DNA of 64,000 bases. Source: Candidatus Neomarinimicrobiota bacterium. Lineage in GTDB: Bacteria; Fidelibacterota; Marinisomatia; SCGC-AAA003-L08; TS1B11. The position numbers were made by a program, and so were the translations under genes. Shown here one piece after another: positions 34,849 to 43,734 of this stretch. The stretch spans positions 1 through 64,000 of the forward strand of contig JADFSS010000002.1 in assembly GCA_022560655.1 (NCBI GenBank). Direction: 5' to 3'. The notes beneath the pieces were generated by a model that did not search any database, was not told the DNA's origin, and saw only the letters and a program-made list of their open reading frames with translations. The first letter of the stretch is position 1. The number at the start of each line of letters is the position of its first letter.

Positions 34849-35280
34849 ATGGATAAAGCAATGATTAAATTTGCCTGGCAATTCGGTGAGCGGTTCAGAT
34901 GGATTCGCAAGACCACCAAGCTGACCCAGGAACATTTCGGCCAGATATTGGGCGTAAGTCGACAAACGATCAACGCCTACGAGAATGATCGCCAGCGGCC
35001 CACCCTTGACATGATGGAGAAGGTATGTCGGGACCTGGATGTGTCTCCAAGTTGGCTCCTGGTCGGGATTGGTGAGCCCAAAGGGGAGGGTAGTTACCTG
35101 GCTGTGAGCGAGGGTGGCCCCGTACCGATGACTTCTGAGGCGAGTCTCTCGCCCGAGCAGTTGTCATTGGTCCGATTTGTTACTCAGAATCCCGCCCGGG
35201 CAAATAATCTGGCGCGCATTCTCTTCGATGAAGGACTTAAGAACCTCTCAGACCAGACTGATGAAGGTGCCGGGGGCTAA
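34849..35280 (+). CDS. XRE-family helix-turn-helix regulator
   Basis: A 143-residue protein. Residues about 13-72 are an HTH_3 (Cro/CI) DNA-binding domain, with FRWIRKTTKLTQEHFGQILGVSRQTINAYENDRQRPTLDMMEKV giving the whole motif. The C-terminal half is polar and of unknown function, possibly for dimerisation. The SD is weak, and the start could be ATG 34849 or 34861. It stands alone, with an intrinsic terminator behind it, so it may be a self-regulated monocistronic gene. No target operator was identified. Confidence 0.85.
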   Translation: MDKAMIKFAWQFGERFRWIRKTTKLTQEHFGQILGVSRQTINAYENDRQRPTLDMMEKVCRDLDVSPSWLLVGIGEPKGEGSYLAVSEGGPVPMTSEASLSPEQLSLVRFVTQNPARANNLARILFDEGLKNLSDQTDEGAGG

Positions 35281-35333
35281 ATCTCCGGTTCCACTCAGGG
35301 GGGGTGATGGTGGGTCTGACGTAGTTTCCAACA

Positions 35334-35366
35334 GAAATAGCGCCCACGCTATTTCCGTTTTTCTTT
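35334..35366 (+). terminator. Intrinsic terminator after the XRE gene
   Basis: GAAATAGCG (35334-35342), a CCCA loop, and CGCTATTTC (35347-35355) form a perfect 9-bp stem, extended by AAC/GTT after one mismatch. A run of T residues follows from 35358. This is a standard intrinsic terminator. Confidence 0.88.
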
Positions 35367-35485
35367 CCCCATAATTCTGCATTTTAACGCTCGACACATA
35401 ACTCCCTGTCCGGGACACTTAGCCGGTTATTATCTGGCAAGCGCCTTTCTACCGCCGATAAAGGTGAAAGAAAGGAGCCTTGGAT

Positions 35486-35818
35486 ATGGGGTCTCTGGCG
35501 GGAATGTTAGTCTTTTTCTCACTCATCGTCGCAGGCGGGAGTGCGTGGCACGTTGAGGAGTTGCGTAGCCAAGCCACGATCTATGTCGCAACAGGAGAAA
35601 AGATCTTCGTTAGTGTGAAAAACTCCGGGGACTATTTCTGCCCCCGGTACTGTCGGGTGGACCATCGACACCGCGTGCACGATGTCCGCTGGGTTTGCCG
35701 CCAGCAGCAGGCCTGCGGCCACTATCAGGTGCTACACATAGCCGGGTCCCCGAAAAATCGATCCCCTCAGCCACAGCTCGCCCTTGATGGCACTGTCGAT
35801 CTCGGCCCGGTCCCCTAG
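35486..35818 (+). CDS. Small exported Cys/His-rich protein, unknown
   Basis: A 110-residue protein. I take ATG 35486 because GGAG lies 8 bases upstream; a TTG at 35480 is too close. It begins with a hydrophobic signal or anchor (about 3-20). The mature part has four cysteines at residues 52, 56, 71 and 77 and histidines at 60, 62, 65, 79 and 84, clustered in one 30-residue stretch (CPRYC then VDHRHRVHD and CRQQQACGH). This suggests metal binding or two disulphides, with possible haem or zinc ligation. No family is recognised and the gene has no obvious operon partner. Confidence 0.6.
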   Translation: MGSLAGMLVFFSLIVAGGSAWHVEELRSQATIYVATGEKIFVSVKNSGDYFCPRYCRVDHRHRVHDVRWVCRQQQACGHYQVLHIAGSPKNRSPQPQLALDGTVDLGPVP

Positions 35819-35918
35819 CTGCGAACATCATTCGTCAGACTGATAGGTTGCACAAATCCCGATTGGGTGCGGATGTGCCGAGTTTGCCGGTGTCACACCT
35901 TTTCTGGCTCAGCAAGCC

Positions 35919-36686
35919 TCAGGCAAACAGATCAATGACAGCAGGTTCCGCCCGCGGCGCTGGAGCTTGATCATTTTGCTCGTTTTCTTCCGCATCGGGA
36001 CCGGATTTCTCAGCTCGTTCCTGGGCCAGTTCCATCCGGGCGTTGAATTCCATTTGGGTTGCGGCCGCAGCCACCCGCTGGTCCTGAGACGATGGATTGG
36101 AGGGTGCCAGGGCTGCCCTGCGAACCGTCTGGGCCTTCTGAATGGTTGCTTGCGGGTCATCGGGTACTTCCGAGGTGTCGATCTGGACTTCGCCACCGAC
36201 GGCGTACAGCTTGCCGTCAGGCCCCAGCACATACTGAAAATTCGCGCCCCCACGGGCGTAGCGTCCCGCCGCAGCCACATGGGCCTGCTCATGCCGCCGC
36301 ACTGCGGTATCGCGGCGCTTGAGCTCCTCAACCCGGGCATTTTCCTCGGGTGAGAGTTCCAGCTTACCGTTACCGCCGAAACTCCCCTCCAGCGCTTTCG
36401 CTGAATTCCCACCTTTTGTCGCACTCAGCCCCTGACCGCTCTCAGCAGGTTCGTCCGTAGCCCCCAATGGGCGCTGCGGGCCACGGGTGGCCCCGAGACT
36501 GGATGCTGCTTCGGGCTGGCGAAGGGCGGGCGGCAGATAGGGATTGGCCTGCGGAGCGGATCCGGGATTACCGGCAGGTTGGTTGGAGCCCGCACCTCGA
36601 CCAGGGGCATCACCATCCGCTTGCTCGCGCTGGGGCAAGTAAGCGCCCAGTCGTGGGCTAGCAATGGCTATCGGGGAGATGTTCAT
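35919..36686 (-). CDS. SprA-related putative metalloprotease (CJM1_0395 family)
   Basis: From ATG 36686 (255 residues), with AGAGG 5 bases upstream; a longer frame from TTG 36782 adds residues without similarity. The N-terminal half is Pro/Ala/Gly-rich and probably disordered. The conserved half carries RRHEQAHVAAAGRYARGGANFQY with the zinc-binding HEQAH at about residues 132-136, then YAVGGEVQIDTSEVPDDPQATIQKAQTVRRAALAP. This matches the SprA-related family (PF12118-type), whose enzymatic role is unproven. No signal peptide is seen. It is convergent with the Cys/His-rich gene. Confidence 0.85.
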   Translation of the reverse strand: MNISPIAIASPRLGAYLPQREQADGDAPGRGAGSNQPAGNPGSAPQANPYLPPALRQPEAASSLGATRGPQRPLGATDEPAESGQGLSATKGGNSAKALEGSFGGNGKLELSPEENARVEELKRRDTAVRRHEQAHVAAAGRYARGGANFQYVLGPDGKLYAVGGEVQIDTSEVPDDPQATIQKAQTVRRAALAPSNPSSQDQRVAAAATQMEFNARMELAQERAEKSGPDAEENEQNDQAPAPRAEPAVIDLFA

Positions 36687-36972
36687 GACCTCTGGGGTGC
36701 CAATAGGTGAGTGTGGGTAATGCGGTGCTTCATTTGCGAGCTTGGCTGGTGAGTCCAACTTCCCACATCCGTTATCGGCCAAAGCCAGTGATACTTTACT
36801 ACTTTCTTTTCGCGCAGGCAGTACTCAACCTACCTCGGTCCCCTGAAGGCGCAGGAGGGCCTTGCGCTTACAAAACCCCGCCCGTAACGTTGGTTCACCT
36901 GAACTCAGTGACACAGACACTCATTGGGGGGGCTTCTTCGGCCCACCGATCCATTCACGCCATGGCAACCTC

Positions 36973-38412
36973 ATGATTGAGCATAATGACCGGGAAAACG
37001 TGCAGCGCAAGACAAAAACGGTTGTAACCATCGGGCCTGCCTCAGCCGCGTCTGAAACATTGCGACAACTCATGGCGGCAGGTATGGATGTAGCCCGCAT
37101 CAATAGCTCCCACGCCAGCCTGGAGGAGATGACCGATCTGGTCCCCCGGCTCCGAGAGGTCGAAAAACAGGCGGGTAGTATGCTTTGTATCCTGCTCGAC
37201 CTTTCCGGCCCGAAAATACGGGTAGACAATATCCCGCCCGAGGGCACGATGTTAACCGACGGTGACGAGTTCACTCTCGGCTCCGATAGTAAGGCGGACG
37301 TACGAATCCGCCCCCAGATCGGCTTCCAGGGGGTGGAAGACCGTGCGCGCGTCATGCTGGATGATGGACGCATTGAATTGCAGGTCCTTACGCGCGAGTC
37401 ATCCTCCCGTCTCCGCGTTCGGGTGACTTTCGGCGGCAAGTTGCGAGCCAATAAGGGAGTGAATTTTCCGGGCGTAGCCCTGGCTGTCCCCTCACTTACC
37501 TCGGCGGATAAAGATTTTTTGCGCCACGGTCTGGCTCTGGGGGTGGATTGGGTGGCGCTGTCGTTTGTCCGCTCCCCCGATGATCGGAAGCCTATAGACG
37601 CCATTTTTTCTGCCGCAGGCAAGCAGCTACCCGTCATGGCAAAGATCGAGAAACCTGAGGCAGTTGCTCGACTGGAGGAGATCGTCCAGGCCTTCGACGG
37701 CATCATGGTAGCCAGGGGCGATTTGGGAGTCGAGATGCCCCTGGAAGAGGTGCCCCACATCCAAAAGAAGATTATCCGCGCATGCAATTCGGTCGGCAAA
37801 CCCGTGGTGACGGCGACCCAGTTGCTTGACAGTATGATCTCCTCGCCAGCGCCCACGAGGGCGGAAGTCAACGATGTCGCCAATGCCATCTATGACGGCA
37901 CTGATGCGCTGATGCTGTCAAATGAGACCGCCGTAGGGTCTTACCCCGTGAAGGCTGTCCAAACCCTTAGCACGATTGCCCTTGCCACCGAGAGAGAGAC
38001 GGTGGGTACCATGGGCCGGCGCCGAGTGGACTACAGCCTCCTGGGCGTGGGAGCATCCATCAGCCACGCGGCGAGCACCATTGCACGGGAACGCGAGATA
38101 CCTGTTGTGGTCACGATGACTCATTCCGGCAACACTGCCCGGCATGTAGCCCGGTACCGGCCCAAGTCGCGCATCGTCGCCCTATCACCGCACCTGTCAA
38201 CCTGCCGCCAGCTGCAGCTCTCCTGGGGTGTAACGCCGGTGCATGTGGAGAGTTATCGGAGCACGGACGAGATGCTGGCCGAGTCTGAAAAGTTGCTGCT
38301 GGCGAAAGGATTCGTGCGGCCGGGCGAATATTTTGTCCTGACTGCCGGCGTACCCATCGGTCAGTCAGGCACCACCAACCTCCTTAAAGTTCAGAAAGTG
38401 GGTGCGGGTTAA
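36973..38412 (+). CDS. pyk: Pyruvate kinase
   Basis: Converts phosphoenolpyruvate and ADP to pyruvate and ATP, the last step of glycolysis. From ATG 36973 it has 479 residues, the usual length. Motifs are KTVVTIGPAS at about 15-24, ARINSSHAS at 41-49, LDLSGPKIR, the active-site VMAKIEKPEAVARLEEI and ARGDLGVEMPLEEVP, and the C-terminal domain. The frame continues upstream to 36862, but the added residues are not family-like. No good SD is present. It is followed by the pyrR leader. Confidence 0.95.
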   Translation: MIEHNDRENVQRKTKTVVTIGPASAASETLRQLMAAGMDVARINSSHASLEEMTDLVPRLREVEKQAGSMLCILLDLSGPKIRVDNIPPEGTMLTDGDEFTLGSDSKADVRIRPQIGFQGVEDRARVMLDDGRIELQVLTRESSSRLRVRVTFGGKLRANKGVNFPGVALAVPSLTSADKDFLRHGLALGVDWVALSFVRSPDDRKPIDAIFSAAGKQLPVMAKIEKPEAVARLEEIVQAFDGIMVARGDLGVEMPLEEVPHIQKKIIRACNSVGKPVVTATQLLDSMISSPAPTRAEVNDVANAIYDGTDALMLSNETAVGSYPVKAVQTLSTIALATERETVGTMGRRRVDYSLLGVGASISHAASTIAREREIPVVVTMTHSGNTARHVARYRPKSRIVALSPHLSTCRQLQLSWGVTPVHVESYRSTDEMLAESEKLLLAKGFVRPGEYFVLTAGVPIGQSGTTNLLKVQKVGAG

Positions 38413-38476
38413 CGTGCAGGGGAGCTCAGCCGGGCGACGAGTTTATATTGTCCTGTTCTCTAAAGATTAGGCTGAC

Positions 38477-38597
38477 TAACTTTGACCTTTGAAGTGAGCC
38501 GTCCATTGAAACCGAGCGGTTGTGACGGGGCTCTCCCACCTTACCAGCCGCCACTGCTAAGCCTCCAGTCTGGGGGCTTTGTTTTGTCACCGTAATC
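38477..38597 (+). promoter_or_regulatory. pyrR leader: -7 element, hairpin and attenuator terminator
   Basis: TAACTTTG (38477-38484) matches the FCB-type -7 consensus and predicts a start near 38491. The leader then holds a hairpin, CCGTC (38499-38503) with GACGG (38524-38528) around an inner AACC/GGTT stem. A terminator stem follows, AAGCCTCCA (38559-38567) with TGGGGGCTT (38571-38579), a 3-base loop and a TTTGTTTT run ending just before the pyrR GTG at 38598. This layout fits transcription attenuation of the pyr operon. I could not confirm a PyrR-binding loop or an antiterminator. No clear -33 element sits at the expected distance. Confidence 0.65.
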
Positions 38598-39149
38598 GTG
38601 AGCACAGCCAAGGCCACATCAGTTCTGATGGATGGCGCCGCCATGGCGCAGGCGCTGGAACGACTGTGCCGACTGATTACGGACCAGCATCCCAATCAGG
38701 ACACCCTAGCCCTGGTGGGCATCCAACGGCGGGGCGAATTCCTGGCCCGCCGCATGCAGCAAATTCTGAGCTCAGCAAGCGCTGGCCCCATCAGGTTCGG
38801 CACGGTAGACGTAACCTTCCATCGTGACGATTTTCGCACCAGACTCCCCGCACCCAAGATCGGCCCCACCAACATCTCGTTCGCCGTTGACGATCTGCAC
38901 ATTATCCTGGTAGACGATGTGCTCTACACGGGCCGGACCGCTCGCGCCGCTATGAACAGCGTCATGGATTTCGGCAGGCCAGCATCCATCCAGTTGGCGG
39001 TGCTGATAGACCGTGGGCATCGCGAGCTGCCCATCCAGGCCGACTACGTGGGCCAATTCCACCAAGCGGAGGCGAACCAGCAGGTGCACGTCCACGTGGA
39101 AGAAGTTGATGGGGAGGACCAGGTGTTACTGGTGGATTACGGCGCGTGA
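38598..39149 (+). CDS. pyrR: Pyrimidine operon regulator / UPRTase PyrR
   Basis: PyrR is a phosphoribosyltransferase-fold protein that senses UMP and PRPP and controls pyr mRNA attenuation, often with weak uracil phosphoribosyltransferase activity. In 183 residues, the PRPP-binding motif VDDVLYTGRT is at about 105-114 and LVGIQRRGEFLARRM at about 39-53. The start GTG 38598 has no SD and lies directly after the attenuator stem. It overlaps pyrB by 4 bases (GTGA). Confidence 0.92.
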   Translation: MSTAKATSVLMDGAAMAQALERLCRLITDQHPNQDTLALVGIQRRGEFLARRMQQILSSASAGPIRFGTVDVTFHRDDFRTRLPAPKIGPTNISFAVDDLHIILVDDVLYTGRTARAAMNSVMDFGRPASIQLAVLIDRGHRELPIQADYVGQFHQAEANQQVHVHVEEVDGEDQVLLVDYGA

Positions 39150-40090
39150 GCGGAACCGCCGTTGCCACCCAGCACCTGTTGGGTCTGGAGGGGGTTTCCC
39201 GACCGGATATTCAGCAGTTCCTGGATACGGGCTTCATGTTTCGGGAGGTGCTCGACAGGCCTATCAAAAAGGTGCCCACGCTCACCGGGATCAACGTGGT
39301 CAATCTGTTTTTCGAGCCGTCTACTCGCACCCGCATGTCATTCGAACTGGCCGAGAAACGGCTCAGCGCGGAAGTGATCAATTTTTCCGCCAGCCAATCC
39401 AGTCTCGATAAGGGCGAGAGCCTGAAGGATACCGTCCGGAACATCCATGCCATGAAGATGGATGCCGTAGTGATGCGGCACCCCGCTCCCGGTTCGGTGC
39501 GGCAGCTGAGCCAGTTTGTCGACGCGGTGGTGATCAACGCCGGCGATGGAACCCATGAGCACCCGACCCAGGCACTGCTGGACATCATGTCCCTGCACGA
39601 AAGGTTTGGCCGGGTGAAGAATCTAAAAATTGGCATCATCGGCGATATCGCCCACAGCCGGGTAGCCCTTTCGAACATCTTCGGCCTCATCACCATGGGT
39701 GCCAAGGTGACGGTGTGCGGCCCAGGGCACCTGATTCCGCCCTTCATTGCCGACCTCGGTGTCGCCGTTACCACCGATACCGACGCCGTGTTGGACGACA
39801 CCGATGCTGTGAACGTCTTGCGCATTCAGCGCGAACGGATGGGGGTCGGGATGATCCCCTCGGTCCGGGAGTATCGCAGCCGCTTCGGTATCACGAACGA
39901 GCGCCTCTCGCGGCATAAAAAGGAGCTGGTCATCCTACACCCCGGGCCGGTGAACCGTGGCGTGGAGCTGGACAGCGATGTCGTCGACGGTGACCAGGCC
40001 ATCATTCTGGACCAGGTCATCAACGGCGTGGCCATTCGCATGAGCGTCCTCTACCATCTGTTGGGGGCCAACCCGCCGGAGGGAACTTGA
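39146..40090 (+). CDS. pyrB: Aspartate carbamoyltransferase catalytic subunit
   Basis: Condenses carbamoyl phosphate and aspartate, the second step of pyrimidine synthesis. The 314-residue protein has NLFFEPSTRTRMSFELAEK with the carbamoyl-phosphate-binding S-T-R-T-R (about residues 57-61), HPTQALLDI (about 133-141) and a conserved HPGPVNRGVELDSDV C-terminal loop. GTG 39146 overlaps the pyrR stop, and its own stop overlaps pyrC. No regulatory subunit pyrI is seen, so the PyrR type of control is likely. Confidence 0.96.
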   Translation: MSGTAVATQHLLGLEGVSRPDIQQFLDTGFMFREVLDRPIKKVPTLTGINVVNLFFEPSTRTRMSFELAEKRLSAEVINFSASQSSLDKGESLKDTVRNIHAMKMDAVVMRHPAPGSVRQLSQFVDAVVINAGDGTHEHPTQALLDIMSLHERFGRVKNLKIGIIGDIAHSRVALSNIFGLITMGAKVTVCGPGHLIPPFIADLGVAVTTDTDAVLDDTDAVNVLRIQRERMGVGMIPSVREYRSRFGITNERLSRHKKELVILHPGPVNRGVELDSDVVDGDQAIILDQVINGVAIRMSVLYHLLGANPPEGT

Positions 40091-41385
40091 AGGGCAGCAT
40101 CGGCGCCCTGCCCAGCGAGGTTCTCATCCGGGGTGGCACCCTTTACGACCCACGCACCGGCCGCAGCCGCAAGCAGGATCTGGCCATCAGAAACGGTCGC
40201 TTGGTAGAAGCAGCAGAGCTGCAGGACACGCCCACCGTCATTGAGGCAACTGATTGCCTGGTTACCCACGGGTTTATTGACACCCACGTTCATTTTCGTG
40301 AACCGGGGCGGGAGGACAAGGAAACGCTGGCTACCGGCAGCAGGGCGGCCCTGGCCGGCGGATTTACCAGGGTATGCCTCATGCCCAACACCGACCCGCC
40401 CATAGATTCCCCCGAAGGAATCCGGTTCATGGTGGAACGCTCGGCGGACCTGCCGGTGATCATGTACCCCATCGGGGCCGTGACCCGCGGCCAGCACGGC
40501 GAGGCCCTGGCCGAGCTTCTGGAGATGCATGCTTCCGGTGCCGTGGCATTCTCCGATGACGGGCTACCGATTCGGGATGGTCAAATGCTTAGGCAGGCCC
40601 TTTTGTATGTAAAGGATTTGGGCGTACCGATCATGAACCATGCCGAAGACCCTCACCTCCGCGCCGAGGGGGTCATGAACGAAGGCGCCCTTGCCACCCG
40701 TCTGGGTCTGCCCGGCAATCCGGTCCAGGCCGAGGCAGCCATGCTTTATCGCGATCTCCTGGTGGCCGAGGAGACGGGGGGGCGATTGCACGTACCCCAT
40801 GTGAGCACGGCTTTGGGAGTCGATCTCCTGCGCCAGTTCAAGGCCCGGGGTGTAGCCGTGACAGCCGAAGCCACGCCACACCACCTCGGGCTGACGGAAC
40901 AGGCCATCGCTGACTTTGATACCAATGCCAAGGTGGCTCCACCGCTGCGTACGGAGGCAGACCGTCAGGCTGTTGTCGAGGGACTGGCCGATGGGACCCT
41001 GGACTGCATTGCCACCGATCACGCCCCCCACACGGTTGAGGATAAAGAACAGGACATGCTGCGCGCACCGTTCGGAATGATCGGACTGGAATCTGCGTTT
41101 GGGTTAGCCCACACGGTATTGCGGAAGGCAGAGCTCTCCACGGAGGCGGTCATCAACCTGTTCACGTCCGGCCCGGCTCGCGTGGTAGGGATTGAACTTA
41201 CGCCTCTGGAGCCGGGCCAGGAGGCGGAATTGGTGGTTTTGAAGCCTGACGAAGCGTGGGAATTTCGCCGGGATGACATCCATTCACGCTCCCGCAACAC
41301 CCCGCTGGTGGGCTCCAGATACCGCGGGCGGGTTCAGGCAACCATCGCACGCAATACCCTGTTTTCCCGCCCTGAAAAGCCTTGA
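40087..41385 (+). CDS. pyrC: Dihydroorotase
   Basis: Closes carbamoyl aspartate to dihydroorotate, third step of pyrimidine synthesis. It is a 432-residue, class I type (long) enzyme. Zinc ligands are in [17 protein letters not shown] (about residues 58-74); further metal or substrate motifs are [20 protein letters not shown] and [13 protein letters not shown]. The C-terminus has [13 protein letters not shown], common in this group. TTG 40087 overlaps the pyrB stop by 4 bases. The rplM promoter elements begin inside its last codons. Confidence 0.95.
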   Translation: MKGSIGALPSEVLIRGGTLYDPRTGRSRKQDLAIRNGRLVEAAELQDTPTVIEATDCLVTHGFIDTHVHFREPGREDKETLATGSRAALAGGFTRVCLMPNTDPPIDSPEGIRFMVERSADLPVIMYPIGAVTRGQHGEALAELLEMHASGAVAFSDDGLPIRDGQMLRQALLYVKDLGVPIMNHAEDPHLRAEGVMNEGALATRLGLPGNPVQAEAAMLYRDLLVAEETGGRLHVPHVSTALGVDLLRQFKARGVAVTAEATPHHLGLTEQAIADFDTNAKVAPPLRTEADRQAVVEGLADGTLDCIATDHAPHTVEDKEQDMLRAPFGMIGLESAFGLAHTVLRKAELSTEAVINLFTSGPARVVGIELTPLEPGQEAELVVLKPDEAWEFRRDDIHSRSRNTPLVGSRYRGRVQATIARNTLFSRPEKP

Positions 41386-41413
41386 CCTCCTGTCGACCCG
41401 GCCGCTAACTTGC
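41382..41413 (+). promoter_or_regulatory. FCB-type promoter of the rplM operon
   Basis: TTGACC at 41382 and TAACTTGC at 41406 are separated by 21 bases after TTG. The same spacing appears before the tRNA gene. Predicted start near 41420, a few bases before the rplM ATG, so the leader would be very short. The element overlaps the pyrC stop, consistent with a separate ribosomal-protein transcription unit. Confidence 0.55.
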
Positions 41414-41425
41414 CGCGCTATACAA

Positions 41426-41854
41426 ATGCGTACATTTACTCTCAGAGGGGGCGACATCCATAAGGATTGGTACCTGGTGGATGCCGAAGGGCAGGTCCTT
41501 GGGCGACTGGCCTCGGGCATCGCAACGGTGCTTCGTGGAAAGCACAAGCCCACCTATTCGCCCCATCTGGACATGGGCGACTTTGTCATCGTCACAAATG
41601 CAGAGAAGGTGAAGACGACAGGTGCCAAGGAGTCGCAAAAAAAGTATTGGCGCCATACGGGCTTTCCAGGCGGCCTGAAACTCACCCCTCTGGAAGATGT
41701 ACGCAGGACCCATCCCGATCGGATTATCAGGCGCGCCGTTAAAGGTATGTTGCCTCACAATCGTCTTGGACGACAGCTGCTGAGACACCTGAAAGTGTAT
41801 GCAGGTGCTGCTCATCCGCACACAGCCCAGCAACCTAAGCTGATGGAACTCTAG
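41426..41854 (+). CDS. rplM: 50S ribosomal protein L13
   Basis: Structural protein of the large subunit. From ATG 41426 it has 142 residues, typical for L13. Key stretches are [38 protein letters not shown] and [27 protein letters not shown]. The frame runs further upstream through the pyrC 3' end, but those residues are not L13. It leads the rplM-rpsI-rpsB-tsf-pyrH-frr set. Confidence 0.96.
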   Translation: MRTFTLRGGDIHKDWYLVDAEGQVLGRLASGIATVLRGKHKPTYSPHLDMGDFVIVTNAEKVKTTGAKESQKKYWRHTGFPGGLKLTPLEDVRRTHPDRIIRRAVKGMLPHNRLGRQLLRHLKVYAGAAHPHTAQQPKLMEL

Positions 41855-41861
41855 CCGGAGC

Positions 41862-42254
41862 ATGGGCAAGGCCATGGCTACTACCGTTGGGCGGCGCAAG
41901 ACGTCCGTTGCCATCGTACGGATTGAAAGCGGCAAAGGGCAAATCCTGATCAACAAGCGGACCGTTGACAATTACTTTCCCCGTGTGGCCCATAAGCAGA
42001 TCATAGCGCAGCCTCTTGAGGCGGTGGGTGCTGCGTCGCACTTTGATATTACCGTCAGGGTGCGGGGTGGGGGGTCCTCCGGGCAGGCCGGTGCTGTCCG
42101 GCTGGGTATTGCTCGTGCCCTCGAAAAAGTTGACAGCAGCAATCGCCAGCCACTCAAGCAGGCCGGTTTATTGACCCGCGATGCCCGCGAGGTGGAACGT
42201 AAGAAGTACGGCCAGCCGGGTGCGCGGAAGAAATTCCAGTTTTCGAAGCGCTAA
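41862..42254 (+). CDS. rpsI: 30S ribosomal protein S9
   Basis: Small-subunit protein whose C-terminal tail reaches the P site. It is 130 residues. Key stretches are ATTVGRRKTSVAIVRI, GQAGAVRLGIARALEKVD, and the basic end KKYGQPGARKKFQFSKR, which includes the terminal Lys/Arg that contacts tRNA. The start is ATG 41862 (GGAG is only 2 bases before it) or 41874; the latter gives the usual N-terminus. It pairs with rplM as in most bacteria. Confidence 0.95.
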   Translation: MGKAMATTVGRRKTSVAIVRIESGKGQILINKRTVDNYFPRVAHKQIIAQPLEAVGAASHFDITVRVRGGGSSGQAGAVRLGIARALEKVDSSNRQPLKQAGLLTRDAREVERKKYGQPGARKKFQFSKR

Positions 42255-42280
42255 GCTCCTGATATCCTACTGATATCGCG

Positions 42281-43105
42281 ATGCCTGCCGGCCACCAGCT
42301 AACCGTAGAAGATCTTATCAGCACCGGTGCCCATTTCGGGCATCTTACCCGGCGGTGGCATCCCAACTACAAGCCATACATTTACATGGAGAAAAACGGA
42401 ATCCACATCATTGATGTAGAGCAGACCATGATCTGTTTGCAGCGTGCTGTGGAGGTGGCCTCGCAGATTGTCCGGGATGGCGGTACGATTCTCTTCGTCG
42501 GTACCAAGAAGCAGGCCAAGGATGTCTTGCAGCGCGAGGCTGACCGGTGCGGCATGTATTACGTCGTGGAGCGTTGGCTTGGTGGAACGCTGACCAACTT
42601 TGCGACCATTAAGCGCAGCATCAAGCGACTTCAGCAGCTTGAAAAGGATGCCGATACTCTATACCAGTCCTTGACCAAGAAGGAGATATTGCGCCTGGAG
42701 CGTGAGCGGATACGGCTCTCCGATCAACACCGGGGTATTAAAGACATGAAGCAGCTCCCCGATGCAGTTTATGTTGTCGATGCCCAGCATGAGGCTACGG
42801 CCATCAGGGAGGCCCGTCGCCTGGAGATTCCCGTGATCGCCATCGTTGACAGCAACACGGATCCCGAAATGGCCGACTATCCTATTCCTGCCAATGACGA
42901 TTCCCTGCGCACAATCCAATTAATCACCGCCGAGCTGGCAGACGGCATCATTGCCGCTCGCGGCGGCGAGTCCTTTGAAGAGGAAGATGGCGAGGAGGCA
43001 GCCAAGCCCGGGCCTGAGGAAACCGAAACGGTGAAAGAAGCTCAGGTCGAAGCTGTGGTCGCTGGTGAAGGCGAACATCTTCCCAAGGAGGCCAGCGAAG
43101 CGTGA
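42281..43105 (+). CDS. rpsB: 30S ribosomal protein S2, with acidic C-terminal extension
   Basis: Small-subunit protein of 274 residues. N-terminal LISTGAHFGHLTRRWHPNYKPYIY, then TILFVGTKKQAKD and RWLGGTLTNFATIKRS, are conserved S2 motifs. The last 45 residues (about 230-274) are an acidic tail (FEEEDGEEAAKPGPEETETVKEAQ) beyond the S2 core, which ends near LADGIIAARG. No SD precedes ATG 42281; a duplicated CTGATATC lies just upstream. The stop overlaps the tsf start. Confidence 0.95.
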   Translation: MPAGHQLTVEDLISTGAHFGHLTRRWHPNYKPYIYMEKNGIHIIDVEQTMICLQRAVEVASQIVRDGGTILFVGTKKQAKDVLQREADRCGMYYVVERWLGGTLTNFATIKRSIKRLQQLEKDADTLYQSLTKKEILRLERERIRLSDQHRGIKDMKQLPDAVYVVDAQHEATAIREARRLEIPVIAIVDSNTDPEMADYPIPANDDSLRTIQLITAELADGIIAARGGESFEEEDGEEAAKPGPEETETVKEAQVEAVVAGEGEHLPKEASEA

Positions 43106-43716
43106 TCCCCGCCAGCCTCGTCAAGGAACTTCGGCAGAGGACGGGGGCCGGCATGATGGATTGCAAGCGGGCGTTGGAGGCAGCCGGCGGTGATCTTGAA
43201 AAGGCCATTGACCATCTGCGAGCCAGTGGCATAGCGAAGGCCGAGAAAAAGTCGCATCGCGACACCGGCGATGGGGTCGTGCTCTCTTACATCCATCCCG
43301 GGTCAAAACTGGGTGTTCTGATTGAGGTCAACTGCGAGACCGATTTCATGGCCAAGACGGAAAGTTTTCAGAGCTTTGTCAAAGATATTGCCATGCATAT
43401 CGCAGCCGCGGCGCCTATGGTGGTTCAGCGTGAAGACATGTCTCCCGATGTGCTGGAACATGAAAAAGGCATATTTGCGGAGCAGGCCCGCCAAGCAGGT
43501 AAACCCGACCATATCCTTGAGAAAATTATCGCCGGCAAGGTCGACAAGTTTATTTCTGAAAACGTTCTCCTCGAGCAAGGTTTTGTTAAGGATCCGCAGA
43601 GGACGATTGGTGATTACGTGAAAGAGGTCATCGCCAAGATGGGTGAGAACATATCCATTGCCCGATTCAGTCGCTTTCAACTTGGCGAGACAGATCCCCT
43701 GAATAGCGGCGCCTGA
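43102..43716 (+). CDS. tsf: Elongation factor Ts (short form)
   Basis: Exchange factor that recharges EF-Tu with GTP. The 204-residue protein begins with the conserved LVKELRQRTGAGMMDCKRALE and EKAIDHLRASGIAKAEKK, then has GVLIEVNCETDFMAKTESF. It is shorter than enteric EF-Ts (about 280), lacking the second core subdomain. GTG 43102 overlaps the rpsB stop (GTGA), giving coupled translation. Confidence 0.94.
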   Translation: MIPASLVKELRQRTGAGMMDCKRALEAAGGDLEKAIDHLRASGIAKAEKKSHRDTGDGVVLSYIHPGSKLGVLIEVNCETDFMAKTESFQSFVKDIAMHIAAAAPMVVQREDMSPDVLEHEKGIFAEQARQAGKPDHILEKIIAGKVDKFISENVLLEQGFVKDPQRTIGDYVKEVIAKMGENISIARFSRFQLGETDPLNSGA

Positions 43717-43734
43717 CCCAATCCCTGCATTCAC

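Noticed and set aside
36687-36782. Longer start (TTG 36782) for the SprA-related protein
   Set aside because: The added 32 residues lack similarity; the ATG at 36686 has AGAGG upstream.
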